The position numbers were made by a program, and so were the translations under genes. Below are positions 1 through 8,445 of a stretch of 64,000 nucleotides of DNA, one piece after another. The notes beneath the pieces were generated by a model. The model did no database searches. It was not told where the DNA came from and saw only the letters and a list, made by a program, of their open reading frames with translations. The stretch is from NCBI RefSeq assembly GCF_029589055.1, contig NZ_JARQZP010000003.1:310001-374000 (forward strand). The letters run 5' to 3'. Numbering within the stretch: the first letter of the stretch is position 1; each line of letters starts with the position of its first letter. The stretch comes from Vibrio hannami. GTDB taxonomy: Bacteria > Pseudomonadota > Gammaproteobacteria > Enterobacterales > Vibrionaceae.

Positions 1-447
1 GAAGAAGTGGCGTCGATTGCTGATTCCGGTCAGGTAGTCGGTATTAGATTCCTGAGTGAGTTTTTCTTCTACCTGCTTCCTTGATGATATATCAACAAGT
101 GTCCAGACAACCCCTTTGCTTAAATCTGGCTCTTCTCCAGCATCTATCGCTATCGCCGAAATACTCAACCAAACGGTGTCTCCATCCTTCTTTAAAAAAG
201 GAAAGTCCACAACGATGGGTTTTCCCTTAAGCAGGCTTTTTTCAATATAGAAGTTAAATAATTCCTGGTGGGACGAGTTGATGTGGTAGGAATCAATCTG
301 CAGTTGGTCGATATCTTCGAAGTTGCTGTAACCCAGAAGTTCACAAGCGGATTGGTTCGCCTGTGTGATATTCATGTCTTTATCAGTAAGAAGAATTCCG
401 GCTAAGCACTTTTCGTATAAACATCTGAAGTCAATCTGTCCACCCAT
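1..447 (-). CDS. PAS domain protein, start of a GGDEF domain (partial)
   Basis: Open reading frame from an ATG at 447 running off the left edge; 149 residues are visible. Residues 1-120 read as a PAS sensor domain, with GILLTDKDMNITQANQSACELLGY near the start given here only in outline (I-L-L-T-D then N-Q-S-A-C-E-L-L-G-Y), and a PAC-like WLSISAIAIDAG segment. A short linker rich in E and K leads to TDYLTGISNRRHFF, the classic beginning of a GGDEF diguanylate cyclase domain. The likely product is a cytoplasmic enzyme making cyclic di-GMP in response to a signal bound by PAS. The GGDEF signature itself lies outside the window, so activity cannot be judged. It is not clearly linked to the operon to its right. 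Confidence 0.82.
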   Translation of the reverse strand, partial: MGGQIDFRCLYEKCLAGILLTDKDMNITQANQSACELLGYSNFEDIDQLQIDSYHINSSHQELFNFYIEKSLLKGKPIVVDFPFLKKDGDTVWLSISAIAIDAGEEPDLSKGVVWTLVDISSRKQVEEKLTQESNTDYLTGISNRRHFF

Positions 448-547
448 GTTCACCCACCAGATAATTAGATTATTTATTACAGAAGTTATTAATAAGTCTA
501 ATCCAAAATGGTGAGGTGACACGGAAGAAATTGAACTGATTTACACC

Positions 548-1321
548 TTACTCTAGAAACCTTTTGTTCATCTCAAGTGCGAGAGAAAAAGAATGCGTTG
601 TTGCTCTTGAAAACTCTAACTGATCAACTTTTACGATCTTGCTATCAAGAATGTTGAAGTTGGGGCGTGATAGTGGTGGGGTCGGGTTTTTATTCATTGG
701 CCCGACCTGATATAGGTAGAAGTCAGGATTTTCAAACAACACGCTCTCTACATTGAACTTAACCACTTTTCTATTTCCGGGAGCGAGTAGTTCTCCGCCT
801 GCTGCGGTAACAATACCATTTACGATACTGCGTTGCCCTGCCACCATAAATGGGCTTTCGGTAACTTCAAAAACAACTTTTGGTTTATTTGGCAGCGATT
901 TGATCTGCTGCTGAATAGCGGTGAGCTTAGATACGAGCTGTTTTGCTTCTGCTTGCTTATCAACCAGTTGCCCAAGAGTCTCTACCTCTTCCAGGATTTG
1001 CTTTAGGGTGTGTGGGTCGTATTTAACGACATCGGCCTCGATTTGACCTGCCATCTGGTCGGAAAAAAAACGATTAGAACTAATAATTAGCAGGTCAGGT
1101 TCTAACCCTTTGATGAGTTCTACGTTAGGTTTGATATGAGAACCTATCTTAAGGGCATCAGGAAAATCGTGATTACTGCGTGTGACACCAACCACTTTAT
1201 CCTGAGCTCCCAACTTAATAAGGATATCTCCGGCGGCAGGGGCTAACAGTACGATTTTGTCGTACGCGTAACTAGTTGGGGCAAAAGCTAAAGCTAGTAG
1301 TATCAGTAGATACCGAAACAT
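548..1321 (-). CDS. ABC transporter periplasmic binding protein, BtuF/FecB-like
   Basis: 257 residues from the ATG at 1321, which begins a good signal peptide (MFRYLLILLALAFAPTSYA). An in-frame upstream codon at 1369 would put a charged leader before it and is less likely. The mature part has the two-lobe pattern of the TroA/BtuF class: an N-terminal lobe with IVLLAPAAGDILIKLGAQ and the PDLLI motif, a helical linker around residues 115-155, and a C-terminal lobe with FNVESVLFENPDFYLY. The family binds cobalamin, haem or ferric siderophores. It overlaps the ATPase gene by 50 bp and is the last gene of the riboswitch-controlled operon. That makes a cobalamin-like tetrapyrrole the best guess, but the ligand cannot be read from sequence. 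Confidence 0.85.
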   Translation of the reverse strand: MFRYLLILLALAFAPTSYAYDKIVLLAPAAGDILIKLGAQDKVVGVTRSNHDFPDALKIGSHIKPNVELIKGLEPDLLIISSNRFFSDQMAGQIEADVVKYDPHTLKQILEEVETLGQLVDKQAEAKQLVSKLTAIQQQIKSLPNKPKVVFEVTESPFMVAGQRSIVNGIVTAAGGELLAPGNRKVVKFNVESVLFENPDFYLYQVGPMNKNPTPPLSRPNFNILDSKIVKVDQLEFSRATTHSFSLALEMNKRFLE

Positions 1322-2012
1322 CGTAGACCTCGGATAATAGTTGTGGGGTGACTTCACTTCTAGGGACATCGTAAATCAGGTTGCCCTGCTTAAAAAACAG
1401 GAATCGGTCAAAGTACTGGTATGCGAGGTTGATATCGTGTACCGATGTGATCACCGTTTGCGGTTGCTGGCTCATATGCTCGAATATTTCCAGAGTATGG
1501 CGTATGTCCAGACTGGAGTTAGGTTCATCCATAAAGATAATGGGAGCTTCCTGATTGAGTACTCTGGCTATCATCACCCTGCGTTTTTCACCGCCGGAAA
1601 GGTCTGAATAACTTTTCTCTTTATATTGTTCAATATCAAGCAGCTTCAGAAGTTCCAGCGTTTTGTCTCTGTCTTCCTGCTGAAACTCATTGGTTGTTAA
1701 GTGAACATATCTTCCAAGCAGTGCTACTTCCATCACGCTGAACGGGAAAGAAATATCAGAGAACTGAGCCAGTACTGAAAACAGCCTTGCCCGTTTGGAG
1801 TGTGAGATTTTTTCTATCGCTTTGTCGTTATAATAAACAGAGCTTTTGGGTACATCAATCAAACTTGTAGCAAGGTTTATCAGGGTACTTTTTCCGCACC
1901 CGTTTTCTCCCATCAGGGCTACTTTCTCGCCGTGTTTTATCTCAAGGGCAGGAACATTAAGCCTGAAATCACCCCGGCTGAATTTAAGAGATTTAATGGT
2001 TATATCAGCCAT
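1272..2012 (-). CDS. ABC importer ATPase, FecE/BtuD-like
   Basis: 246 residues. Walker A is GENGCGKST (near residue 35), the signature is LSGGE (near 138) and Walker B is IIFMDEPNSSLD (near 158), followed by a switch histidine in TSVHD. This is a complete ATPase subunit of the iron-siderophore/haem/B12 importer class. Its start overlaps the end of the FecCD permease gene by 8 bp, and its 3' end overlaps the binding-protein gene, so permease, ATPase and binding protein are translationally linked. The C-terminus (about 25 residues after VYDVSV) is not a recognised domain. Confidence 0.9.
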   Translation of the reverse strand: MADITIKSLKFSRGDFRLNVPALEIKHGEKVALMGENGCGKSTLINLATSLIDVPKSSVYYNDKAIEKISHSKRARLFSVLAQFSDISFPFSVMEVALLGRYVHLTTNEFQQEDRDKTLELLKLLDIEQYKEKSYSDLSGGEKRRVMIARVLNQEAPIIFMDEPNSSLDIRHTLEIFEHMSQQPQTVITSVHDINLAYQYFDRFLFFKQGNLIYDVPRSEVTPQLLSEVYDVSVSTDTTSFSFCPN

Positions 2013-2955
2013 TCCAGAAGTGCTCCCTACGATGTTTCAGCAGGTAGAAGAAGAACATACCGCCAAATATAGCGGTCATGATACCGACGGGCAGTTCTGC
2101 ACCTCCAGGTATGATAACTCGCGATAGAGTGTCCGAAGTCATAAGCAAAAATGCACCAAACAGGCTTGAATAAAAGATGTTGTGTTTCATATCACTTCCG
2201 AACAGGCTTCTGGAAATGTGCGGTACTATCAGGCCAACAAACCCGATAATACCGGAAAAGCTTACTGCGACAGAAACTAAAAGAGTTGAAGCGATAAACA
2301 CCAGTGAACGGAGTCTGTGAACATTGACTCCCAGACTCTGAGCGGAGTGTTCGTCTAACGCTAGAATATTTAGCTTCATAGCATTGCGATGTAAATAGGT
2401 AAACACGATAGCAAACAGCACAAAGCAAACTATGAGCCTTTCCGCATTAACCATAAATATTCCCCCCATCAGCCAATAGACGATAGAGTTAAGAGAGTCT
2501 TCAAAATAGTATTTGGAAAAACTAATAACGGCGGATGAAACCACGTTCATTACCACGCCTGCCAGAATCATAGTGATAGGGTTAATTTTGCCACCAGTGA
2601 GTGACATTTTATAAACCATCCCCAATCCACCAATGCCGGTAATAAAAGCAAAAACAGATATAAGGTGAACGGGCATACCAAGGGAAATTGCCAGAACCGC
2701 ACCTAACGCTGAGGATGAGGCCGCTCCGGTCGTAAAACTGTCAGCTAGTGGGTTTTTCAGGGTGAGCTGATATATGCTCCCGCTAAGCCCTAGCATAGCT
2801 CCGATAATCGCTGAAAAAAGTACCCGGGGTATTCTAAGCTCAGTAAGAATTTTGTACTCGATTTGAGACATATCGAGCGGGTTGATTAAGTTGGGGCCAA
2901 TAAGCGTGGAAACCAAAAGCGTTACAACAAAGAGACTGACTAGACCCCACTTCAT
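2005..2955 (-). CDS. FecCD-type ABC permease (BtuC-like)
   Basis: 316 residues, very hydrophobic, with roughly nine or ten membrane segments. It shows FecCD hallmarks: LRIPRVLFSAIIGAMLGLSG near residue 45, the LADSFTTGAASSSALGA stretch near 75, and the cytoplasmic coupling region GFVGLIVPHISR near 248. These permeases import ferric siderophores, haem or vitamin B12 across the inner membrane. It overlaps the ABC-2 permease upstream by 4 bp (ATGA) and the ATPase downstream by 8 bp. It is slightly shorter than typical (about 330-350), mainly at the N-terminus. Confidence 0.9.
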   Translation of the reverse strand: MKWGLVSLFVVTLLVSTLIGPNLINPLDMSQIEYKILTELRIPRVLFSAIIGAMLGLSGSIYQLTLKNPLADSFTTGAASSSALGAVLAISLGMPVHLISVFAFITGIGGLGMVYKMSLTGGKINPITMILAGVVMNVVSSAVISFSKYYFEDSLNSIVYWLMGGIFMVNAERLIVCFVLFAIVFTYLHRNAMKLNILALDEHSAQSLGVNVHRLRSLVFIASTLLVSVAVSFSGIIGFVGLIVPHISRSLFGSDMKHNIFYSSLFGAFLLMTSDTLSRVIIPGGAELPVGIMTAIFGGMFFFYLLKHRREHFWNG

Positions 2956-3689
2956 GCTTCAACCTTATATACGATTCTTGTTGCGATGAATACCAGAGCA
3001 ATATTCAGAACCAACAATATTCCCAGAGAGGAGTAATTGTAAGGTGCGTCCAGCAGTGATGAGCGAATCAAATCAGCGCTATAAGTCAGTGGAGATAGCT
3101 TAGCGAGCCACTGGATAAACACTGGCATCTGGTCAACCGGAAAAAATGTACCAGATAAGAACATCATAGGTGTAATCACGAATGAGTTCATTGTTGCCTG
3201 ATCTCTATGGTTTTTCATCTTAAGAGATACAATTAAACCAATAAGCGCAAAAGCAATTAGGTGTAGCACTAAAGCAAGCAGAAACTGGATACCAAAGTGC
3301 AGGGAGATACCGCATATTACGCTATAAACAGAAACGACCACCACGGGAATCATGCCTTTGGTCACGCCATAGGCGACTTCACCCAAAACAATTTGCCAGC
3401 GCTGATTTGGTGATAATAAGTACTCTTCGAATATCTTGAGATAGAAGCGGCTGATGTTAATTTCAGTCGCAATATTGTAGCTGTGATTCATGCTCGACAT
3501 GGCTAATAAGCCGGGAAGCAGGAAGGTAAGGTAGTCGATTCCCTCAACGCTGGTTCCTTTCCCTACACCATAGCCGAATGCCATCAGATACAAAAATGGA
3601 GGCACAGCGGCAGCCAGAACCACCCGAACCAGTTTTTTTCTAAGAACTGTGCATTCGCGGTAATAAATACCAACAACACCATCAAGCAT
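2952..3689 (-). CDS. ABC-2 type exporter permease
   Basis: 245 residues with six predicted membrane segments. It has the ABC-2 membrane family features FLLPGLLAMSSMNHSYN and the late motif MFLSGTFFPVDQMP, followed by LAKLSPLTYSADLIR. This is the NodJ/DrrB-like architecture, in which a small permease pairs with the ATPase encoded immediately upstream (8-bp overlap). Such pairs usually export lipids, antibiotics or other small amphipathic molecules. An exporter sitting between a periplasmic cobaltochelatase gene and a FecCD importer in a B12-riboswitch operon is unusual. The substrate is unknown, and a tetrapyrrole or metal-binding molecule is only an inference. Confidence 0.85.
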   Translation of the reverse strand: MLDGVVGIYYRECTVLRKKLVRVVLAAAVPPFLYLMAFGYGVGKGTSVEGIDYLTFLLPGLLAMSSMNHSYNIATEINISRFYLKIFEEYLLSPNQRWQIVLGEVAYGVTKGMIPVVVVSVYSVICGISLHFGIQFLLALVLHLIAFALIGLIVSLKMKNHRDQATMNSFVITPMMFLSGTFFPVDQMPVFIQWLAKLSPLTYSADLIRSSLLDAPYNYSSLGILLVLNIALVFIATRIVYKVEA

Positions 3690-4569
3690 TTTTTGCTAAC
3701 CTCTTTCCTGTTAAATGAAGGAATACATCTTCAAGTGTTGTTTCTCTGATACTGACAGGTGCATGCGTAATTTGAGAAAGCCTTTCCAGAGCTTGCTCTC
3801 TGTCGTCAAAAAATTCCTGTTTCAACTCTTCGGTTTCAATATCGAGTACGCACTGTCCAAGTTGTTGTTTTAGCGTCTCGGCGGTGCCTTCGGTTACTAT
3901 TTTACCGCTATCGATAAAAATCACTCGCTCAGAGAGGCGTTCTGCCTCTTCGATATAGTGAGTAGTCAGAAAGATAGTACATTTATGTTCCTGATTGATC
4001 TTATTCAGGAATGACCACATCTTGCGTCGGCTATGAGGGTCAAGGCCAACCGTTGGTTCGTCGAGGAAGAGGATTTTCGGTTTATGCATAAGTGCGCGTG
4101 CGATAACCAGCTTGCGCTTCATACCACCGGATAATTTTCCCGAAGGTTTTTGTTTGTGTTCTTGCAGGCCTGCAAATTCCAGACTCTCCTCGATCGCCTG
4201 TTCAAGCGCTTTTCCTCGCATTTTATACAGAAGACCATGTACTCGAAGGTTTTCGGCGGGGGTGAGTTCTCTGTCGATATTGTTGTGTTGAGGCACAACA
4301 CCAATTAAACGTCGGAGTTCGTGTCTGTCTGATCGATTTTCCAGGTTATCGTAAAAGATCTGGCCGGAATCCGGTTCCAGCAGGCCTGTTAACATTTTAA
4401 TTGTGGTTGTTTTCCCGGCACCGTTTGGGCCAAGAAAGGCGCAAATTTCCCCTCTTTGCAGGGTGAAGCTCATATTATCTACCGCCCGGCTCTTACCAAA
4501 ACTGCGGGTAAGAGACCGGACTTCAATAAACGCGTCTTGTTTTAAACCTGCGTCTTGAGTTGAGTCCAC
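3682..4569 (-). CDS. ABC-2 exporter ATPase (NodI/DrrA-like)
   Basis: 295 residues. Walker A is GPNGAGKTT (near 48), the signature LSGGMKRKL (near 145), and Walker B ILFLDEPTVGLD (near 168), with TTHYIEEAERL after it. The C-terminal 70 residues form the regulatory extension usual in drug- or lipid-export ATPases, ending ETTLEDVFLHLTGK. The protein should energise the permease encoded just downstream. The gene lies 40 bp after the cobaltochelatase gene in the same direction, so it probably shares the riboswitch-controlled transcript. Confidence 0.9.
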   Translation of the reverse strand: MDSTQDAGLKQDAFIEVRSLTRSFGKSRAVDNMSFTLQRGEICAFLGPNGAGKTTTIKMLTGLLEPDSGQIFYDNLENRSDRHELRRLIGVVPQHNNIDRELTPAENLRVHGLLYKMRGKALEQAIEESLEFAGLQEHKQKPSGKLSGGMKRKLVIARALMHKPKILFLDEPTVGLDPHSRRKMWSFLNKINQEHKCTIFLTTHYIEEAERLSERVIFIDSGKIVTEGTAETLKQQLGQCVLDIETEELKQEFFDDREQALERLSQITHAPVSIRETTLEDVFLHLTGKRLAKNA

Positions 4570-4609
4570 TACTTTTTTGAATTTAACGGTGCGTTCACGA
4601 AACTACCCT

Positions 4610-5590
4610 TTACTTAAGCGCTAACTTGGCATCGTTTGCCGCGTCAACAAGGTGCTGAAGATAGATTTTCTGGATAGCATCTTTGCTTCCCAGGCCTTCT
4701 AATACAGGTATTACTTCAATACCTTCTTTGGTCAGCATTACCTTCCATGAATCGTCTTCATCGCCGGCCATATCATTGGTTGCGTGGTCGCCTGCAACTA
4801 CCATCAGAGGCTTAGCCGTTACTTTATTAACGCCATCTTTTTTCATATCTGCCAGCACTTTATCGAAACCAGGGTGGCCTTCAACCAGACCTACGTAGGT
4901 TTTCACTTCAGGGTAGGCTTCGTTCATCAATTCGCCTAACTCGTAGTACAAGCCTGTTGAAAGGTGATCGTTGCCATGTCCCATGTAAACAAGAGCCGAG
5001 TTATTTTTCTTAGCCAATTCGACGTCATCTTTTAAGGCAACAGTGAGTTTTTCAAGATCCTGACGGTATTCATGACCTTTTCCCCAGGTACCCATCAGTG
5101 GACGACCTACAGCGATGGTGTTGAATGGCTTCCACTTTTCTTTGATCGTTTCAATAGAACGCAATCCGTTGATATAAGCGTTAAGGTCGATGAACTCCTC
5201 ACCATGTGTCAACAAAGTCGTCTGAACAACGATGTTTTTGTAACCTTCATTCTGAAGGTCTGCGAGAGTACCAAGAATGTTCTTCACTTCGTAGAAGTTT
5301 TCTGGGATCTCCGGGTGAGCGTCTTTATACTGCTGATCAGAGTCTCTTTCGTGCCAGATCTTACGAATGATGTTTGATGTAAACGCAAACTTAACCGGAA
5401 TGTCTGGATAGGCGTTCTGTACCTCTTCCTGAATACCGATAAGAGAACCCACTGCAGTATTGTAAGTTGTTCCGAAAGCAGCAAGTACAATAGCCGTTTC
5501 TCCTTCGCTAGCGGCATTATCTGAAGCCTGTGCCAGAGGAGTTGCCGCTATTGCGCACATTAAAAGAGAGGTTGAAAATTGTTTTAGCAT
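4610..5590 (-). CDS. cbiK: Periplasmic CbiK-type sirohydrochlorin cobaltochelatase
   Basis: 326 residues from the ATG at 5590. A signal peptide (MLKQFSTSLLMCAIAATPLAQA) predicts periplasmic location, as in the periplasmic CbiK described in Desulfovibrio. An upstream in-frame start at 5707 would bury that signal and lies inside the riboswitch leader. The chelatase core begins AIVLAAFGTTY. Likely metal-binding or catalytic residues are the His in TTLLTHGEEF, the Glu and His of VEGHPGF, and the His of VVAGDHATNDM. CbiK enzymes insert cobalt into sirohydrochlorin, or iron in some members. The reaction is odd in the periplasm, where the B12 pathway does not run, and the gene heads an operon of an exporter plus an importer. 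A second, cytoplasmic CbiK-like gene lies at 47548. Confidence 0.88.
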   Translation of the reverse strand: MLKQFSTSLLMCAIAATPLAQASDNAASEGETAIVLAAFGTTYNTAVGSLIGIQEEVQNAYPDIPVKFAFTSNIIRKIWHERDSDQQYKDAHPEIPENFYEVKNILGTLADLQNEGYKNIVVQTTLLTHGEEFIDLNAYINGLRSIETIKEKWKPFNTIAVGRPLMGTWGKGHEYRQDLEKLTVALKDDVELAKKNNSALVYMGHGNDHLSTGLYYELGELMNEAYPEVKTYVGLVEGHPGFDKVLADMKKDGVNKVTAKPLMVVAGDHATNDMAGDEDDSWKVMLTKEGIEVIPVLEGLGSKDAIQKIYLQHLVDAANDAKLALK

Positions 5591-5711
5591 TGTTATGTAC
5601 CGTAAGTTATATCCATTAATAAAGTACTTACGGGGTTGATAGTCGGGTATTAGCAAAGAAAGCTTATGTACCACGAGTAACCCGCTCGTATTGTGAAATC
5701 TATTCACATTT

Positions 5712-5882
5712 ATTCAGGCAGGTCTCCTGGCTCTTGGGTCACTATCTGACAGATTCCCTTCCCGGTATTACCCAGTGGTTTTAGTTCTGTAGACTCGCCA
5801 ATTACAGTTGCGGGCACAGCTCAAGAATTTAACTTGATTCCCTATTAAGCGAATGCAAAAATCATTGCACCTGAAGTGTATT
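5712..5882 (-). promoter_or_regulatory. Cobalamin riboswitch upstream of the periplasmic cbiK operon
   Basis: Read on the minus strand, this leader contains the conserved core around GTGCCCGCAACTGTAA (5798-5815 region) and ends with the B12 box AGCCAGGAGACCTGCC (5716-5733 region). The sequence upstream, with TTCAGGTGCAATGA and AATAGGGAA, matches the usual 5' part of the aptamer. About 120 bases separate the B12 box from the cbiK start. This aptamer represses in the presence of adenosylcobalamin, so the chelatase, exporter and importer should be expressed when B12 is scarce. Confidence 0.93.
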
Positions 5883-6313
5883 TATAATGCCCCAATAAAA
5901 CATTAATTAACTGTGATTAAAATCAATTAATTGATGCTTTATCAAAAAATTGCCATAAATGGATAAATTTTTGTCATTGATAGATAAATTTTTGCTTGAT
6001 ATAAGCTGATAGATAATTCATTAGTGTGTAGTTCAAATATATTATTGTTGATGCCATTGCTGACAATGTTTTTTTACAAGATACACTGTGGTTGATGGTG
6101 GTGTGATTTTAATTTATCTTATTGTTTATAATAAGTATTATATCAATTTGTTTGTTGGTTTGGATGACAAGAAAATCGTATGTTTATTAATTTATTGCTA
6201 CCGTAATTAGATATGGTTGTCGATATTTTTTCATCAATCACTGATATATTCGATATTATATTTAGACAAGAAGTATATAACTTTATTAACGATTGGTTTA
6301 ATTCGAGGGATCG
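5883..6313. other. AT-rich divergent intergenic region
   Basis: 431 bp, strongly AT-rich, between the riboswitch leader (minus) and the kinase gene (plus). It should hold both promoters. I see a palindrome ATCAATTAATTGAT near 5923-5936 and related runs such as ATAAATTTTTG repeated near 5962 and 5984. No open frame or RNA gene is recognisable. Confidence 0.5.
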
Positions 6314-7498
6314 ATGAATAATATAGTAATGGCTGTGAATGCTGGCAGCTCAACAATTAAATTTCAGCTGTTTGAAATGCCTTCAGAACAGGTGGTCGCG
6401 AAGGGTTTAATTGACAAAATAGGGAAGCAGGACGCGGTATTCTCAATCACTTATGGTGAAGGTAAGAAGTTCAGTCTAGAAGAACCTATTTCTGATTATA
6501 AGAGCGCGATTGAAAACCTGCTGACATCGTTGACTGAGCTTGGTGTTGTTTCGGATCTTGGTGAGATTATTGGTGTCGGGCATAGGGTAGCTCATGGTGG
6601 GGAGCGTTTTAGCCAGGCGACGGTTGTAACAGAAGAAGTCCTGCAAGAAATTGTAGCTCAAACAGAGCTTGCTCCTTTGCATAATCCCGCCAATGTGACA
6701 GGTATAAAAACTGTTATGAACACACTGCCTGATGTGTGTAATGTTGCTGTCTTTGACACCGCTTTTCATCAGACAATGAAACCCGAATATTATTTATATG
6801 CGATTCCATATGAGTTGTACCAAAAATATGGCGTACGTAGATATGGGTTCCACGGAACCAGTCATGCGTATGTAGCAGAACTTTGCGCTGAAGAGTTGGG
6901 TAAGCCTCTATCAGACCTTAAGGTCATAAGTTGTCATCTGGGAAGTGGCGCAAGCATTTGTGCTATTGATAGTGGTGAATCTGTGAATACTTCGATGGGC
7001 TTTACGCCACTGGCTGGCTTAATGATGGGTACCCGATGTGGGGACATCGATCCGTCTATATCTGGTTACTTACAGGACAAATTGAATACCGATTCATCAC
7101 AAGTTCAGGAAATCTATAATAAAGAGTCTGGTCTGCTGGGTATTTCTCAGCTTTCTAACGATTGCCGAGAAATAGAACTTGCTATGGAGTCTGGTAATTT
7201 ACAGGCACAGCTTGCTCTGGACATGTTTGTCGAGCGAATTCGTCATTTTATCGGCAGTTACATGGTTCAAATGGGAGGCCTAGATGCATTGATTTTCACG
7301 GGCGGTATTGGTGAAAACTCTCGAACAGTAAGAAGCAAAGTCACAGCAGGACTTTCTCGCCTGGGCATTGAGATGGATGACGAAAGAAACAAGGCGAACG
7401 ATACGTTAATTCATAGTGATACGTCGAAAGTTTCTGTGCTGGTACTAAATACTAACGAAGAATTAATGATAGCTCGAGAGGTCTATCAAAAGCTGTAA
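6314..7498 (+). CDS. Acetate/propionate kinase (AckA/TdcD/PduW family)
   Basis: 394 residues, full length for the family. Visible motifs are VNAGSSTIKFQL at the start, GVGHRVAHGGERF near 93, the catalytic-region VFDTAFHQTM near 147, YGVRRYGFHGTSH near 170, and FTGGIGENSR near 330. The enzyme interconverts acyl phosphate plus ADP with acid plus ATP. There is no pta gene beside it, unlike a housekeeping ackA, and the pdu operon in this window has no pduW. This copy may therefore act as the propionate kinase of propanediol degradation; that assignment is inference. The start follows a GAGG element (TCGAGGGATCG). A hairpin without a T run (AAGGTGCTGT...ACAGTACCTT, 7517-7545) follows the stop. Confidence 0.88.
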   Translation: MNNIVMAVNAGSSTIKFQLFEMPSEQVVAKGLIDKIGKQDAVFSITYGEGKKFSLEEPISDYKSAIENLLTSLTELGVVSDLGEIIGVGHRVAHGGERFSQATVVTEEVLQEIVAQTELAPLHNPANVTGIKTVMNTLPDVCNVAVFDTAFHQTMKPEYYLYAIPYELYQKYGVRRYGFHGTSHAYVAELCAEELGKPLSDLKVISCHLGSGASICAIDSGESVNTSMGFTPLAGLMMGTRCGDIDPSISGYLQDKLNTDSSQVQEIYNKESGLLGISQLSNDCREIELAMESGNLQAQLALDMFVERIRHFIGSYMVQMGGLDALIFTGGIGENSRTVRSKVTAGLSRLGIEMDDERNKANDTLIHSDTSKVSVLVLNTNEELMIAREVYQKL

Positions 7499-7547
7499 CT
7501 TTTATTCACGAGGCCTTAAGGTGCTGTTAATTAGTACAGTACCTTGA

Positions 7548-7803
7548 GTATCGGTGGCGGTAAGACTCTGGATACTGCAAAAACAGTAGCGTACTACGCT
7601 TAACTTTCAGCTGTTATGGTACCTACTAGCGCGTCTAACGATGCGCCATGTAGCGTACTTCAGTTCTATACACTGAAGGTGGCGTGTTTGACGAGTACGC
7701 GCTTCTACCAACTAACCTGGCTGAAATGGGCGTAAAAGAGACCGATAAAGAGAAGCTTTACGAACAAGCGGCAATTCTTGCCGCTGACCGTCTGGGTTCT
7801 TAA
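7548..7803 (+). pseudogene. Mosaic remnant of glycerol dehydrogenase (gldA-like)
   Basis: Three pieces of one protein are recognisable. SIGGGKTLDTAKTVAYYA, followed by a stop, and then VMVPTSASNDAPCS are the nucleotide-binding and catalytic part of iron/zinc-dependent glycerol dehydrogenase. Next, in a different frame, YTEGGVFDEY is joined directly to LLPTNLAEMGVKETDKEKLYEQ, which belongs near the C-terminus, and then to AAILAADRLGS before the stop at 7801-7803. The gene therefore has at least one in-frame stop, one frameshift and two internal deletions, and cannot make an enzyme. It lies next to a kinase and in a genome with propanediol/glycerol metabolism, so a former fermentation locus is likely. 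Confidence 0.75.
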
Positions 7804-7853
7804 TATTGCTTCTTAAGACCAAATCTCAGTATCTTATTGAAAAATAAGCACCC

Positions 7854-7884
7854 AAAAGGCTCAGAACAACCTGGGCCTTTTTCT
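7854..7884 (+). terminator. Rho-independent terminator
   Basis: AAAAGGCTCAG pairs with CTGGGCCTTTTT across the loop AACAAC. The stem is followed by a T run. It closes transcription from the kinase and gldA-remnant region. The A run on the other side means it could also work on the minus strand. Confidence 0.7.
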
Positions 7885-7965
7885 TGCATCAAAAATCCCG
7901 ATTTCATTTCAACTAGATGCTGCGCGGATATACAGAAACGCGGTGGTGTTAAGGGAGGATTGAGA

Positions 7966-8169
7966 ATGAACGGTGCAGAAGCCAGACAAGAGTTTAGAAA
8001 AGTTGTCGACGACTTAAAATCTCGCGGTACCTATGCAGGAGAGATAGAGTTTGGCCCTGAAGGCGATTGGCTGGGAATGGTTTACGAGAAAAACTATGAC
8101 TACAGTGATTTCCGTGAACAGGTACAGTATGCGAGATTAGTTTATAACGGCAGGACATCACTGAAGTGA
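7966..8169 (+). CDS. Small conserved-looking protein of unknown function
   Basis: 67 residues starting at ATG 7966, preceded by a strong ribosome site (AAGGGAGGATTGAGA). A longer reading from 7837 would run through the terminator hairpin and is rejected. The protein is charged and soluble, with no membrane segment. It begins MNGAEARQEFRKVVDDLKSR and has a central aromatic part (DWLGMVYEKNYDYSDF). I do not recognise the family. It stands alone, between a terminator and a convergent NIPSNAP gene. Confidence 0.6.
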   Translation: MNGAEARQEFRKVVDDLKSRGTYAGEIEFGPEGDWLGMVYEKNYDYSDFREQVQYARLVYNGRTSLK

Positions 8170-8445
8170 TGTCCATACCTGGATTTGTGTAAGTAACGAG
8201 GGAGACTGACAGATTAATCTATCCCAGTTTTCGATCTTGCATATCTATTCCAAAACACCCGATGTGAAGGTTGGTAAGGTATGGTAATAGACCTTGCCTC
8301 AAGCGCTCCTAAGTTTTCTTCCGTAGTGATTATAGAAAACTCGCGAATTCTAGCGATGATTTGTTGGAAGTATCTGTCTGCTGCTACCTTTAGCGAATCA
8401 TCTTGGGTGCTGTAGTAATTATGTAGTGAGCTAAGGGTAGTGTGT

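Noticed and set aside
6314..7498. Calling the kinase PduW outright
   Set aside because: AckA, TdcD and PduW cannot be told apart by eye, and the gene is 17 kb away from the pdu operon; kept as a family call.
7837..7965. N-terminal extension of the small protein at 7966
   Set aside because: It would be translated through a Rho-independent terminator, and the strong ribosome site is directly before 7966.
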